64,000 nucleotides of DNA. Origin: Enterobacteriaceae bacterium UBA7338 (lineage in GTDB: Bacteria > Pseudomonadota > Gammaproteobacteria > Enterobacterales > Enterobacteriaceae). Shown piece after piece: positions 35,061 to 43,071 of this stretch. The translations under genes were made by a program, and so were the position numbers. A model generated the notes under the pieces. That model had not been told where the DNA came from and searched no databases. It was given only the letters and a program-made list of their open reading frames with translations. Every line of letters starts with the position of its first letter. Positions within the stretch are counted from its first letter, which is position 1. The stretch lies in assembly GCA_002480085.1 (NCBI GenBank), contig DKPJ01000011.1, positions 240,389-304,388 on the forward strand. The letters are read 5' to 3'.

Positions 35061-35690
35061 TTAACAATGGGCAAGAATTTGTTTCGCCTGCGTGGACAGA
35101 CGATTACGGGAAAACATCAGCTGCAGACGGCCACCGCCCACCTGGTGCCAGAGCACGGCGGCGCGGATGCCAGCGAGCAGCGAGGCGCGGACTTTAGCCT
35201 GCACCTGGGCGCTTTGCAGCACCGCCGGGGTGCCGGTTACCTGAATACGCGGACCAAGGGGGCTTATGACATCAACATAGATCGCGGCCATCGCGCTTAG
35301 CAGGGTGTCGGAGTGCAGGTCGAAGTGTTCAAGCTGGCGCTGTAGCCCGGCGATGCGGCTGCCCAGCTCATCCATCGCGCCTTTACCTGCGGCGAGCTTA
35401 CGCTCCAGCACCATCAGGCTTAAGGTGTAACGGGTCAGCTCGGCGTTCAGCCCCTGACGACTGCTGGCGTTGAGCACGCCGAGCAGGGTTTCAAGGCCCA
35501 TGCGCAGGTTGGCTTCGCTGCCGCCAAATACCGCCAGCGTTGAGTCCGGGTTCTGGTCAATCACGCTGTTCAGCGAAACATGCAGCGCGTCGGAATCACA
35601 GGTACCCTGGTGCGCCAGCTGCTGTACCAGACGGGCCGACTGGCAGATCCCTGCCAGCGCGATGGTGATATCATAATAGTTCTTCGCCAC
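35061..35690 (-). CDS. hflD: HflD, high-frequency lysogenization protein homologue
   Basis: A 209-residue mostly helical, membrane-associated protein. In E. coli HflD binds phage lambda CII and affects lysogeny; its host role is unclear. It starts with GTG at 35690 (VAKNYYDITIALAGICQSARLVQQLAHQG) with AGGAG 5 bases upstream. The C-terminus stops at QILAHC, about four residues shorter than E. coli (which ends LTPEL). It lies between mnmA and purB in the conserved nudJ-mnmA-hflD-purB order. Confidence 0.9.
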   Translation of the reverse strand: MAKNYYDITIALAGICQSARLVQQLAHQGTCDSDALHVSLNSVIDQNPDSTLAVFGGSEANLRMGLETLLGVLNASSRQGLNAELTRYTLSLMVLERKLAAGKGAMDELGSRIAGLQRQLEHFDLHSDTLLSAMAAIYVDVISPLGPRIQVTGTPAVLQSAQVQAKVRASLLAGIRAAVLWHQVGGGRLQLMFSRNRLSTQAKQILAHC

Positions 35691-35742
35691 ACTCACTCCT
35701 TGTTTCCCCGCCGCCTTAGAAGCAACGGGGAGAATGTCTACG

Positions 35743-36849
35743 TTAAACCGGCAGCGGCAGACGCTGCTCAATAATGCCGCCGCCCAGGCAAACTTCACCG
35801 CTGTAGAAGACAGCGGACTGGCCCGGCGTAACGGCAGCCACCGGCTCGTCAAAACGGACCTCGATACGTTCGTCATCCAGCGCGGTGACCGTGCAGGGAA
35901 TATCGGTCTGGCGATAGCGCGTTTTCACCGTGCATTGCAGCGTGCCGGTAAAGGTTTCGCGATCGACCCAGTGCAGCTGCTGGGCAATCAGGCCCACCGA
36001 CATCAGGCGCGGGTGATCGTGACCCTGGGCAACGATCAGAACGTTATTCTCAACGTCTTTATCGACCACGTACCACGGATCTTCGCTGCCCTCTTTGGTG
36101 CCGCCAATGCCGAGGCCTTTACGCTGGCCGAGGGTGTGATACATCAGCCCCTGGTGCTCGCCAATCTCGTCCCCGTCAACGGTGATGATTTTACCCGGCT
36201 GGGCAGGCAGGTAGCGCCCCAGGAACTCGCGGAATTTACGCTCGCCGATAAAGCAGATACCGGTAGAGTCTTTCTTCTTGGCGGTGATCAGACCCAGCTC
36301 TTCGGCAATTTTACGCACCTCAGGCTTCTCCAGCTCGCCGACCGGGAAGAGGCTCTGGGCGATCTGCTCGTGGCCGAGGGTATAGAGGAAGTAGCTCTGG
36401 TCTTTGTTGCCGTCCAGCCCGCGCAGCAGTCGGCTTTTGCCGTCAACGTCCGCCCGGCGCACATAGTGGCCGGTGGCAATATAGTCCGCGCCGAGATCTT
36501 CGGCGGCGAACTCGAGGAAGGCTTTAAATTTGATCTCTTTGTTGCAGAGGATATCCGGGTTGGGCGTGCGGCCAGCCTTGTACTCTTCGAGGAAGTGCTC
36601 AAAGACGTTATCCCAGTACTCTGCGGCAAAGTTAACGGTGTGCAGCTCAATGCCGAGCTTGTCGCACACCGCTTGCGCATCGGCAAGGTCGGCGGCGGCG
36701 GTGCAGTATTCCTCGCCGTCATCCTCTTCCCAGTTCTTCATGAACAGGCCTTCCACCTTATAGCCCTGCTGTTGCAGCAGGTAGGCAGAGACGGAAGAGT
36801 CAACACCGCCGGACATCCCGACGATCACTTTTTTTGGGCTTTCAGACAT
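35743..36849 (-). CDS. mnmA: tRNA-specific 2-thiouridylase MnmA
   Basis: A 368-residue enzyme that forms 2-thiouridine at tRNA position 34. The ATP PP-loop GMSGGVDSSVSAYLL is at residues 11-25. The two catalytic cysteines are in PDILCNKEIKF and DSTGICFIGERKF. Sulfur arrives through the Tus relay. The ending PVAAVTPGQSAVFYSGEVCLGGGII is the beta-barrel C-terminal domain. Length matches E. coli. Confidence 0.96.
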   Translation of the reverse strand: MSESPKKVIVGMSGGVDSSVSAYLLQQQGYKVEGLFMKNWEEDDGEEYCTAAADLADAQAVCDKLGIELHTVNFAAEYWDNVFEHFLEEYKAGRTPNPDILCNKEIKFKAFLEFAAEDLGADYIATGHYVRRADVDGKSRLLRGLDGNKDQSYFLYTLGHEQIAQSLFPVGELEKPEVRKIAEELGLITAKKKDSTGICFIGERKFREFLGRYLPAQPGKIITVDGDEIGEHQGLMYHTLGQRKGLGIGGTKEGSEDPWYVVDKDVENNVLIVAQGHDHPRLMSVGLIAQQLHWVDRETFTGTLQCTVKTRYRQTDIPCTVTALDDERIEVRFDEPVAAVTPGQSAVFYSGEVCLGGGIIEQRLPLPV

Positions 36850-36904
36850 AGAATACTCGCGACATTAAACTTCAAGGCGGCGTATTCTAGCATGCAAGCG
36901 CGCC

Positions 36905-37363
36905 TCAGGCATCACTTGTAAAAGGCCAGTTAAATTCGCCGATCAGCTCTAGCGGATAGCGCTGCCCGCTCTGATAGCAGCGGATACTCTCCGCCACCAG
37001 CGGCGAGCGCAGGTTGGAAGCGGTTAAAATCTCATCGGCGCTGACCCACAGGCAGCGATCGATATCGCCATCGTTAGGCCAGGTAGCGCACGTTTCGTTA
37101 AGCTCGATGGCAAACAAGAAGCGCAGGAAGGGGGTGTTATCCGGCGCAATCCACTGGTGCATGCGGATAAAGTGCTGGGGTACGGCATCGATGCCGGTCT
37201 CTTCCCACAGCTCGCGTGCAGCGGCCTGTACCAGCGTTTCATTGGCCTCCAGGTGTCCGGCAGGCTGATTCCAGAGCGCCTTATCGTTAATGGTCTCTTC
37301 AACAACGAGAAACTTACCCTGGGCATGCACTACGCAGGCAACGGTTACGTGCGGTTTAAACAT
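36905..37363 (-). CDS. nudJ: Nudix hydrolase NudJ
   Basis: A 152-residue phosphatase. The Nudix box is complete: G-H-L-E-A-N-E-T with REL-W-E-E-T-G (residues about 37-59). E. coli NudJ hydrolyses thiamine-pyrimidine pyrophosphates and some nucleoside di/triphosphates. The start at 37363 (MFKPHVTVACVVHAQGKFLVVEE) has GGAAGAG upstream. It lies between rluE and mnmA. Confidence 0.93.
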   Translation of the reverse strand: MFKPHVTVACVVHAQGKFLVVEETINDKALWNQPAGHLEANETLVQAAARELWEETGIDAVPQHFIRMHQWIAPDNTPFLRFLFAIELNETCATWPNDGDIDRCLWVSADEILTASNLRSPLVAESIRCYQSGQRYPLELIGEFNWPFTSDA

Positions 37364-37373
37364 ACTCTCTTCC

Positions 37374-38027
37374 TTATTCAGCAACATCTCGCCACTCACC
37401 GTTAGCGAGATTTTCCAGCGTGTAATTCCCCATAGCGTAACGGATTAGGCGCAGCGTGGGAAAACCAACGTGCGCGGTCATGCGTCTGACCTGGCGGTTA
37501 CGCCCTTCATAGAGGGTGATTTTCAGCCAGGCGGTAGGAATAGATTTACGCTCGCGGATCGGCGGGTTGCGAGGCCAGAGCCACGCTGGCTCGCTGACCA
37601 GCTCGACGCCTGCGGGCAGGGTAGGGCCATCGTTGAGCGTCACCCCGTTGCGCAACGCCGCCAGCGCCTCCTCTCCGGGTTCGCCCTCAACCTGAACGTA
37701 GTAGATCTTCCCGGTGCGCTTGCCCGGCTGCGTCAGCCGCGCCTGCAATGCGCCGTCGTTGGTCAGCACCAGCAGCCCTTCGCTGTCACGATCGAGACGG
37801 CCTGCGGCGTAGACGTTGGTAACGGGAATAAAATCTTTCAGCGTGCTGCGTCCGGCCTCGTCGGTAAACTGCGGCAACACATCGTAGGGTTTATTGAACA
37901 AAATCACACGCTTTGGGTGGTTTTTGCCGTTACGTTTGGTGGGTTGTTGTGAGCTGAATCGCTTAACCCGGTGATCTGTAAAAGAAGTTTTGCGCATGGT
38001 ATTTTCAGATGTTATCAATTGCCGCAT
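37374..38027 (-). CDS. rluE: 23S rRNA pseudouridine(2457) synthase RluE
   Basis: A 217-residue member of the RsuA family. The catalytic Asp lies in AAGRLDRDSEGLLVLTNDG; KPYDVLPQFTDEAGR and the C-terminal EGRNRQVRRMTAHVGFPTLRLIR are the other family blocks. The start at 38027 (MRQLITSENTM) follows E. coli; the ATG at 37997 (MRKTSFTDH) is an alternative, and neither has a strong ribosome binding site. It is divergent from icd. Confidence 0.93.
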   Translation of the reverse strand: MRQLITSENTMRKTSFTDHRVKRFSSQQPTKRNGKNHPKRVILFNKPYDVLPQFTDEAGRSTLKDFIPVTNVYAAGRLDRDSEGLLVLTNDGALQARLTQPGKRTGKIYYVQVEGEPGEEALAALRNGVTLNDGPTLPAGVELVSEPAWLWPRNPPIRERKSIPTAWLKITLYEGRNRQVRRMTAHVGFPTLRLIRYAMGNYTLENLANGEWRDVAE

Positions 38028-38147
38028 TATAGCGGAATAACTTGCGCCTTTCATGCCAGCCGACAATCAGTTAGTATTGACAGGCCCATTACAATTTATT
38101 AACAAAACAGCAGAACGAAAACACGCTCGAACTCGAAGGAGAGGTGA

Positions 38148-39398
38148 ATGGAAAGCAAAGTAGTTGTTCCGGCGGAAGGTAGTAAGATCACCCTGCAAGA
38201 CGGCAAGCTGAACGTGCCTAACAATCCGATCATCCCGTTTATCGAAGGTGATGGTATCGGTGTGGACGTCACGCCGCCGATGATCAAGGTGGTCGATGCC
38301 GCCGTGCAAAAGGCCTACAACGGTGAGCGTAAAATTTCCTGGATGGAAATTTATACCGGTGAGAAATCGACCCAGGTGTATGGCCAGGACGTCTGGCTGC
38401 CGACTGAGACCCTGGATCTGATCCGTGAGTATCGTGTAGCAATCAAAGGTCCGTTGACGACTCCAGTCGGCGGCGGTATTCGTTCCCTGAACGTTGCCCT
38501 GCGCCAGGAGCTTGACCTTTACGTCTGCCTGCGCCCGGTACGTTACTACCAGGGTACGCCAAGCCCGGTTAAACACCCGGAGCTGACCGACATGGTGATC
38601 TTCCGTGAAAACTCAGAAGATATCTATGCCGGTATTGAGTGGAAAGCCGACAGCGCTGACGCTGAGAAGGTGATCAAATTCCTGCGCGAAGAGATGGGCG
38701 TGAAGAAAATTCGCTTCCCGGAACATTGCGGTATCGGCATCAAGCCGTGCTCGGAAGAGGGTACTAAGCGTCTGGTGCGTGCAGCCATTGAGTATGCGAT
38801 CACTAATGACCGTGACTCTGTGACCCTGGTGCACAAAGGCAACATCATGAAGTTCACCGAAGGCGCATTCAAAGACTGGGGCTACCAGCTGGCCCAGGAA
38901 GAGTTTGGCGGTGAACTGATCGACGGCGGCCCATGGCAGAAGATCAAAAACCCGAACACCGGCAAAGAGATCATCATTAAAGATGTGATCGCCGATGCGT
39001 TCCTGCAGCAGATCCTGCTGCGTCCGGCCGAGTACGACGTGATTGCCTGTATGAACCTGAACGGTGACTACATCTCCGACGCCCTGGCAGCCCAGGTTGG
39101 CGGGATCGGTATTGCGCCGGGTGCGAACATTGGCGACGAGTGCGCACTGTTTGAAGCAACCCACGGCACTGCGCCGAAATATGCAGGCCAGGACAAGGTC
39201 AACCCAGGCTCGATCATCCTCTCCGCTGAGATGATGCTCCGCCACATGGAGTGGTTCGAAGCCGCAGACCTGATCGTTAAAGGCATGGAAGGCGCGATTA
39301 ACAATAAAACCGTGACCTATGACTTTGAACGTCTGATGGACGGCGCTAAGCTGCTGAAATGCTCAGAGTTTGGTGACGCGATTATCGAAAACATGTAA
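38148..39398 (+). CDS. icd: NADP-dependent isocitrate dehydrogenase Icd
   Basis: A 416-residue TCA-cycle enzyme. The substrate and AceK phosphorylation Ser lies in GGGIRSLNVALRQ, metal-binding Asps in the DGPWQKIK/ACMNLNGDYISDALA region, and the NADP site in ATHGTAPKYAGQDKVNPGS. AAGGAGAGG precedes the ATG. The 3' end, which is a prophage attachment site in some E. coli, is intact, and no duplicated icd end or phage genes follow. Confidence 0.97.
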   Translation: MESKVVVPAEGSKITLQDGKLNVPNNPIIPFIEGDGIGVDVTPPMIKVVDAAVQKAYNGERKISWMEIYTGEKSTQVYGQDVWLPTETLDLIREYRVAIKGPLTTPVGGGIRSLNVALRQELDLYVCLRPVRYYQGTPSPVKHPELTDMVIFRENSEDIYAGIEWKADSADAEKVIKFLREEMGVKKIRFPEHCGIGIKPCSEEGTKRLVRAAIEYAITNDRDSVTLVHKGNIMKFTEGAFKDWGYQLAQEEFGGELIDGGPWQKIKNPNTGKEIIIKDVIADAFLQQILLRPAEYDVIACMNLNGDYISDALAAQVGGIGIAPGANIGDECALFEATHGTAPKYAGQDKVNPGSIILSAEMMLRHMEWFEAADLIVKGMEGAINNKTVTYDFERLMDGAKLLKCSEFGDAIIENM

Positions 39399-39420
39399 TC
39401 CATCTTCTGGATTAGATGAC

Positions 39421-39449
39421 AACGGGAGCCTATGTGCTCCCGTTTTTTA
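39421..39449 (+). terminator. intrinsic terminator after icd
   Basis: AACGGGAGC-ctatgt-GCTCCCGTT followed by TTTTAT. Confidence 0.88.
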
Positions 39450-39455
39450 TTGGCG

Positions 39456-40246
39456 CTAATAATTCTTCAGCGCACCAGGCAACGTGCTGCGCTGGCGGAA
39501 CCACGCCGCAAAAAAGCCGACGATAATTAAAAACTCAGCAAGATCGCCGCCGTAATACATCCACTGCGCGGCCGCCTGTATCTCCTCAAGGCTGGCCGAG
39601 GTGCCCTGCGGGTACCCATAGCCATACATTAGCTTGCCGAGGATCGCGTGCGCGGCGGTAGCTAAGAAAATCACTATCAGCCGTACGTTTCTCGACGGAC
39701 GATGGGGGCAGGATCCGGCCCGGCGACCGACCAGGTAAACAGGTAGCCGGAGAGGACAAAATGCAGATGCAGGAACACAAACAGCACGGGATCGCCCATG
39801 CTCAACGCGTAAAAGGGCGTGAGGTAGAGCAGGTACATCCCGCCTATATCCAGAAACGCAGCGGTAACCGGGTGGATCAAAAAACGAATCGGGCGGGTGC
39901 GGAGAAAATTCATGATGCCGCGTGCCGTCCGGGCTGAAACGCTGCGTAGCAGAAGCGAACCCGGCGCGCCAAATACCAGCCCGAGAGGGCCAAACATCCC
40001 TAAAAACAGATGTTGCACCATATGGCCGCGCAGATCGTGATGCGCCCAGCTGGCCAGAGGCGGCAGCATGGATGCCACGATCAACAGGGTTCCGACGCTA
40101 AAGCTGGCGATGCGCCAGGTGCTCCAGCGGGCGTTACGGCGTATGCGGAAGGCGGCGAAGAGATAAAAGCAGAGCACCACCACAGGCATAATGACCAGCA
40201 GAATAAACAGCGCGATTGAAGGTGCCGTTCCCGTATGGTGCATCAT
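39456..40246 (-). pseudogene. CtaG-like cytochrome oxidase assembly membrane protein, frameshifted
   Basis: Two adjacent frames together make a caa3_CtaG-type polytopic protein. The first part (from 40246 to 39677) has helices and HDLRGHMVQHLFLGMFGPL and ends AGPDPAPIVRRETYG. The second (from 39674) resumes with IFLATAAHAILGKLMYGYG and AQWMYYGGDLAEFLIIVGFFAAWF. Adding one base to the five-base C run (G run 39704-39708 on the plus strand) would join them through PAPHRPSRNVRLIVIFLA. Either the gene is broken or the run was miscounted in sequencing. The family is linked to copper/oxidase assembly; its role in enterobacteria is unknown. Confidence 0.8.
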
Positions 40247-40258
40247 CGGCTCCACGGC

Positions 40259-40723
40259 TTAGCTCCTCGCCGTACGGCGTGCGCGGCGCAATATCAGATA
40301 GCCTGCCAGCAGTAACAGCAGAGCAACCCCGTTCCAGATAAGATCGTAGAGCAGAACGTTGTCAACGTAACGGATCTGATGCAGCCTGAGCAGCTTATGA
40401 TCGACAATCCCGTCAAATAGCTGAAAGCCGCCCATGCCAAAAACGAATCCCGCCCATGCTGCCGTCCGGTTAAGCGTGCCGCGGCGGTGGAGCCTGGCAA
40501 ACATAAAAAAGCCGAGCACAAATAAGATCAGCTCAGCGGAGTGCAGTAGCCCATCAGAAAGCAGGCTAAAAGCCGGCGTGCCCCAGTCAAAAAAGTGATG
40601 CCAGGCGAGGATCTGATGGAACACCACCTCATCAATCGCCGCCATCATACCGATGCCAAGCGGAACGGTGGCTGTCAGAGATCGTTTTAGGTCGGAGTGT
40701 AGTGGGGGAGTTAAAGGGGACAT
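40259..40723 (-). CDS. DUF2243 membrane protein
   Basis: A 154-residue protein with four predicted helices and family blocks DEVVFHQILAWHHFFD, SDGLLHSAELILFVLGFFMF, FGMGGFQLFDGIVDHKLLRLHQIRY and LYDLIWNGVALLLLLAG. Several conserved His residues sit near helix ends, suggesting metal or haem contact. It starts with ATG after CAGGAGAGCGC and lies just upstream of the ctaG-like gene; the pair probably forms an operon. No function is known. Confidence 0.82.
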   Translation of the reverse strand: MSPLTPPLHSDLKRSLTATVPLGIGMMAAIDEVVFHQILAWHHFFDWGTPAFSLLSDGLLHSAELILFVLGFFMFARLHRRGTLNRTAAWAGFVFGMGGFQLFDGIVDHKLLRLHQIRYVDNVLLYDLIWNGVALLLLLAGYLILRRARRTARS

Positions 40724-40862
40724 GCGCTCTCCTGAGCAAGATTAAAATTTTACTTAAGAAGCGTAGTTGAAAACAACCGGGTTCCGGAGACATGATGCTG
40801 GTAAAGGTGCTAATCTGCTGATTTGTTAAGGCTGTTTGATAATTAAAGGGAAGTTATCCGCA

Positions 40863-41417
40863 ATGGAGATTACGTTAGTAAGGCATGGCAAACCCAATAT
40901 TAAAAAGTCTGGCAGCATGAATGCGGCAGGTATGCGAGAGTGGGTATCAGCATACGATGCGTCCCGTATTTCCGGATCGCCAGCATCTGCGGCCAATGCG
41001 GCCTGTCTGAACAGCAAACTCATTGTCAGCAGCCCGCTTCCTCGGGCAATTTCCTCCCTTGAGACCTTGGGCGTCAAGCCGGATCTTATTTTAAATGAGC
41101 TGAGCGAGGCTCCACTGCCCATCTTCAACGTACCGGCGATTAAACTGTCGCCCTCGCTGTGGCTGGTACTCTTCAGGCTGCTCTGGCTGGCTGGCGCTTC
41201 GTCGAGCAGTGAGTCCTGCTCTGATGCGAAACAGAGAGCGAAACAAGTCGCAGAGCGCCTGGCGGCGCTGGCCCATGAGCACGATCGCGTTCTTAGCATG
41301 GGGCACGGCATGATGAACAAACTGATATCCAAAGAGCTGGAGCGCGCTGGCTGGAAAAAAGTTACGGATGGGAAATCGAATTACTGGGGAACGGTGAGAT
41401 ACTGCTATAAAACGTGA
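40863..41417 (+). CDS. histidine phosphatase (phosphoglycerate mutase-like) protein
   Basis: A 184-residue protein with the catalytic pattern LVRHGKP at the N-terminus (nucleophile His in RHG), VSSPLPRAISS for the phosphate-binding Arg, and MGHGMMN with the second His. The central region carries a hydrophobic stretch (LWLVLFRLLWLAGASS) where active mutases have an acid residue, so the exact activity is unclear. The ATG at 40863 was chosen because the RHG motif normally starts within about ten residues. The substrate is unknown. Confidence 0.8.
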   Translation: MEITLVRHGKPNIKKSGSMNAAGMREWVSAYDASRISGSPASAANAACLNSKLIVSSPLPRAISSLETLGVKPDLILNELSEAPLPIFNVPAIKLSPSLWLVLFRLLWLAGASSSSESCSDAKQRAKQVAERLAALAHEHDRVLSMGHGMMNKLISKELERAGWKKVTDGKSNYWGTVRYCYKT

Positions 41418-41464
41418 GCCAGATGAATTCTCCCTCTCTGCACATTCGCTTAAAGATTGCATAA

Positions 41465-41523
41465 TGCGACAAAATGTCGCATATTGAGTTTGCGCACGCT
41501 TTGCGTAGGCATTTTCTACGCAA
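41465..41523. promoter_or_regulatory. paired palindromes upstream of the toxin-antitoxin genes
   Basis: TGCGACA-aaa-TGTCGCA at 41465-41481 and TTGCGTAG-gcatttt-CTACGCAA at 41501-41523 are both perfect inverted repeats. They lie 28-86 bases before the antitoxin ATG, where TA autorepression operators usually lie. The two palindromes have different arm sequences. Confidence 0.6.
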
Positions 41524-41550
41524 GGTGGTTAAATCCGGGAGACAGGTGAT

Positions 41551-41787
41551 ATGGCCATAAGTATTCGTTTAGACGACGACTTCGTTAGCGACGTAAAGAT
41601 TCATGCTGAAGCAGCAAACCGCAGCGTTCCCAGGCAAATTGAGCACTGGGCAAAAATAGGGCGGATTGCGGAGGATAACCCCGACCTTCCCTACAGCTTT
41701 ATCAGTGAAACCCTGCTGGCGCAAAGCGAAGTTAAAAACCAGAAGGTAACGCGATATGCCAGAAGGACAGGGCGTTCAAAAGATTGA
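41551..41787 (+). CDS. ParD-like antitoxin of a type II TA pair
   Basis: A 78-residue protein starting MAISIRLDDDFVSDVKIHAEAANRSVPRQIEHWAKIG, a ribbon-helix-helix-type DNA-binding pattern of ParD-like antitoxins. The C-terminal half is polar and likely disordered until it binds the toxin. GGGAGACAGG lies upstream of the ATG. It overlaps the toxin gene by 32 bases, as is common in these pairs. Confidence 0.78.
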   Translation: MAISIRLDDDFVSDVKIHAEAANRSVPRQIEHWAKIGRIAEDNPDLPYSFISETLLAQSEVKNQKVTRYARRTGRSKD

Positions 41788-42085
41788 TGTTTATCAGAGT
41801 CGCCGTTTCGAAAAGGCACTGGATAAACTTCCTGCCACCTTACTAAAGGTGGTAGAGGATGAAATCGATAAAATCATTGATAACCCAGCGATAGGCGAGC
41901 AGAAGAGAGGCGACCTCAGTTTTCTCTGGGTTCATAAATTTCAGCTGAATAAACAGCAGGCGCTTCTGGGGTATAGTTGGGTCAAGGGTAAGCTGGAGCT
42001 ATACCTGCTCAGCATTGGCTCGCACGAAAATTTCTATCAAGATCAGAAAAATAACCGAAAAGCCGACTTAAAGCTTATCGGTTAA
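41756..42085 (+). CDS. RelE/ParE-family toxin
   Basis: A 109-residue protein with the RelE/ParE fold pattern: YQSRRFEKALDKLPATLLKVVEDEIDKIIDNPAIGEQKRGDLSFLWVHKF, then QALLGYSWVKGKLELYLLSIGSHENFY. The last strand with SHENFYQDQKNNRK is typical of the DUF3368/RelE-type group paired with this antitoxin family. Whether it cuts mRNA or poisons gyrase cannot be read. The start at 41756 lies inside the antitoxin gene. A terminator follows at 42100. Confidence 0.78.
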   Translation: MPEGQGVQKIDVYQSRRFEKALDKLPATLLKVVEDEIDKIIDNPAIGEQKRGDLSFLWVHKFQLNKQQALLGYSWVKGKLELYLLSIGSHENFYQDQKNNRKADLKLIG

Positions 42086-42099
42086 TCAATAAAACAAAA

Positions 42100-42128
42100 A
42101 ACGGGAGCCAGTCGGTTCCCGTTTTTTG
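42100..42128 (+). terminator. intrinsic terminator after the TA pair
   Basis: AACGGGA-gccagtcggt-TCCCGTT followed by a T run; it faces the leftward yncL-like gene. Confidence 0.8.
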
Positions 42129-42157
42129 TTACCATCACAATCCGGTCTGAAACAACT

Positions 42158-42250
42158 TCAAAACCAGTTGTACTTAGAAGAGAGTGTCAGAAAGAGACCC
42201 GCTGCGGCTAACACGTTCAGCAAGACTACCGTTCTGCTTGATACATTCAT
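42158..42250 (-). CDS. yncL: YncL-like stress-response membrane micro-protein
   Basis: A 30-residue frame reading MNVSSRTVVLLNVLAAAGL and ending SSKYNWF. The first nine residues (MNVSSRTVV) match what I recall of E. coli YncL, a 31-residue single-helix protein induced by heat and other stress. One helix spans about residues 8-24. AAGGA lies 8 bases before the ATG. The assignment rests on memory of the short E. coli sequence and on the start context, so it is likely but not certain. Confidence 0.65.
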   Translation of the reverse strand: MNVSSRTVVLLNVLAAAGLFLTLSSKYNWF

Positions 42251-42444
42251 TGTTGCGTCCTTCCGGTTAAGTGACGGGGAGTTTAAACCAATTCAATGAA
42301 GTAAAAACTACCAAAAATAGTGTATGCCGAATGGCAACGTTTTCACGATGATTGCCGGGCATTTACAATGAGAGAAGTATAGACGGCACTCGCCCGACGT
42401 AAAGTATGAATTAGGTAACTTTTACATAACCCTGGAGAAAACCC

Positions 42445-43071
42445 GTGACCATTTATGACTCCCTGCTGGCGTTTACGCTGGCCGCCGCGCTGCTTACCCT
42501 GACGCCGGGACTGGATACCGCTCTGGTGCTGCGCACCGCCTCGGTGGAGAGCCGGGCACAGGCGTTTAAGGTAGCGTTGGGTATCAATGCCGGATGTTTT
42601 ATCTGGGGAGCCATGGTGGCATTTGGTCTCGGAGCGCTGATCGCTGTCTCTGAGCTGGCCTACTCAATTTTAAAATACTGCGGCGCGGCCTACCTCTGCT
42701 GGCTGGGGGTAAACATGCTGCTGAGCCGCGGGGGTGGGTTAACCGCCGCGGCAGAGGGCGATGCGCCAAAAGCGAAGCAGAGCGGCTTTATGAAGGGGCT
42801 GCTGGGTAACCTGTTAAACCCAAAAATGGGCGTTTTCTACGTCTCCTTTTTGCCGCAGTTTATTCCCCACGGCCAGCCGCTGATTGCCTGGACCTTTGGG
42901 CTGGTGGCAATTCATGTGGTGCTGGGACAGACCTGGTCTACGGTACTGATTCTGGCGACGCGCCCGCTCGGTCGTTTCCTGAAGCGCAGCGCGGTTATGC
43001 GCTGGATGGATCGTACCACGGGCACGCTATTTATTCTTTTCGCCGCTAAGCTTGCATTGAGCAAACGCTAA
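42445..43071 (+). CDS. LysE/RhtB-family amino acid exporter
   Basis: A 208-residue inner membrane protein with about six helices. The N-terminus has the family signature LLTLTPGLDTALVLRTA, and the middle has GLLGNLLNPKMGVFYVSFLPQF. Exporters of this family expel amino acids or related compounds; the substrate is not evident. It starts with GTG after TGGAGAAAACCC. It is not LeuE, which has a different N-terminus. Its stop overlaps the convergent EAL gene by 4 bases. Confidence 0.88.
   Translation: MTIYDSLLAFTLAAALLTLTPGLDTALVLRTASVESRAQAFKVALGINAGCFIWGAMVAFGLGALIAVSELAYSILKYCGAAYLCWLGVNMLLSRGGGLTAAAEGDAPKAKQSGFMKGLLGNLLNPKMGVFYVSFLPQFIPHGQPLIAWTFGLVAIHVVLGQTWSTVLILATRPLGRFLKRSAVMRWMDRTTGTLFILFAAKLALSKR

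Noticed and set aside
39399..39460. Prophage attachment at the icd 3' end
   Set aside because: The icd end is single and intact, is followed by its terminator, and no integrase or duplicated icd end is present.
42445..43071. Identification of the LysE-family gene as leuE
   Set aside because: leuE lies near yeaR in E. coli, but the N-terminus and spacing of motifs here do not match LeuE.
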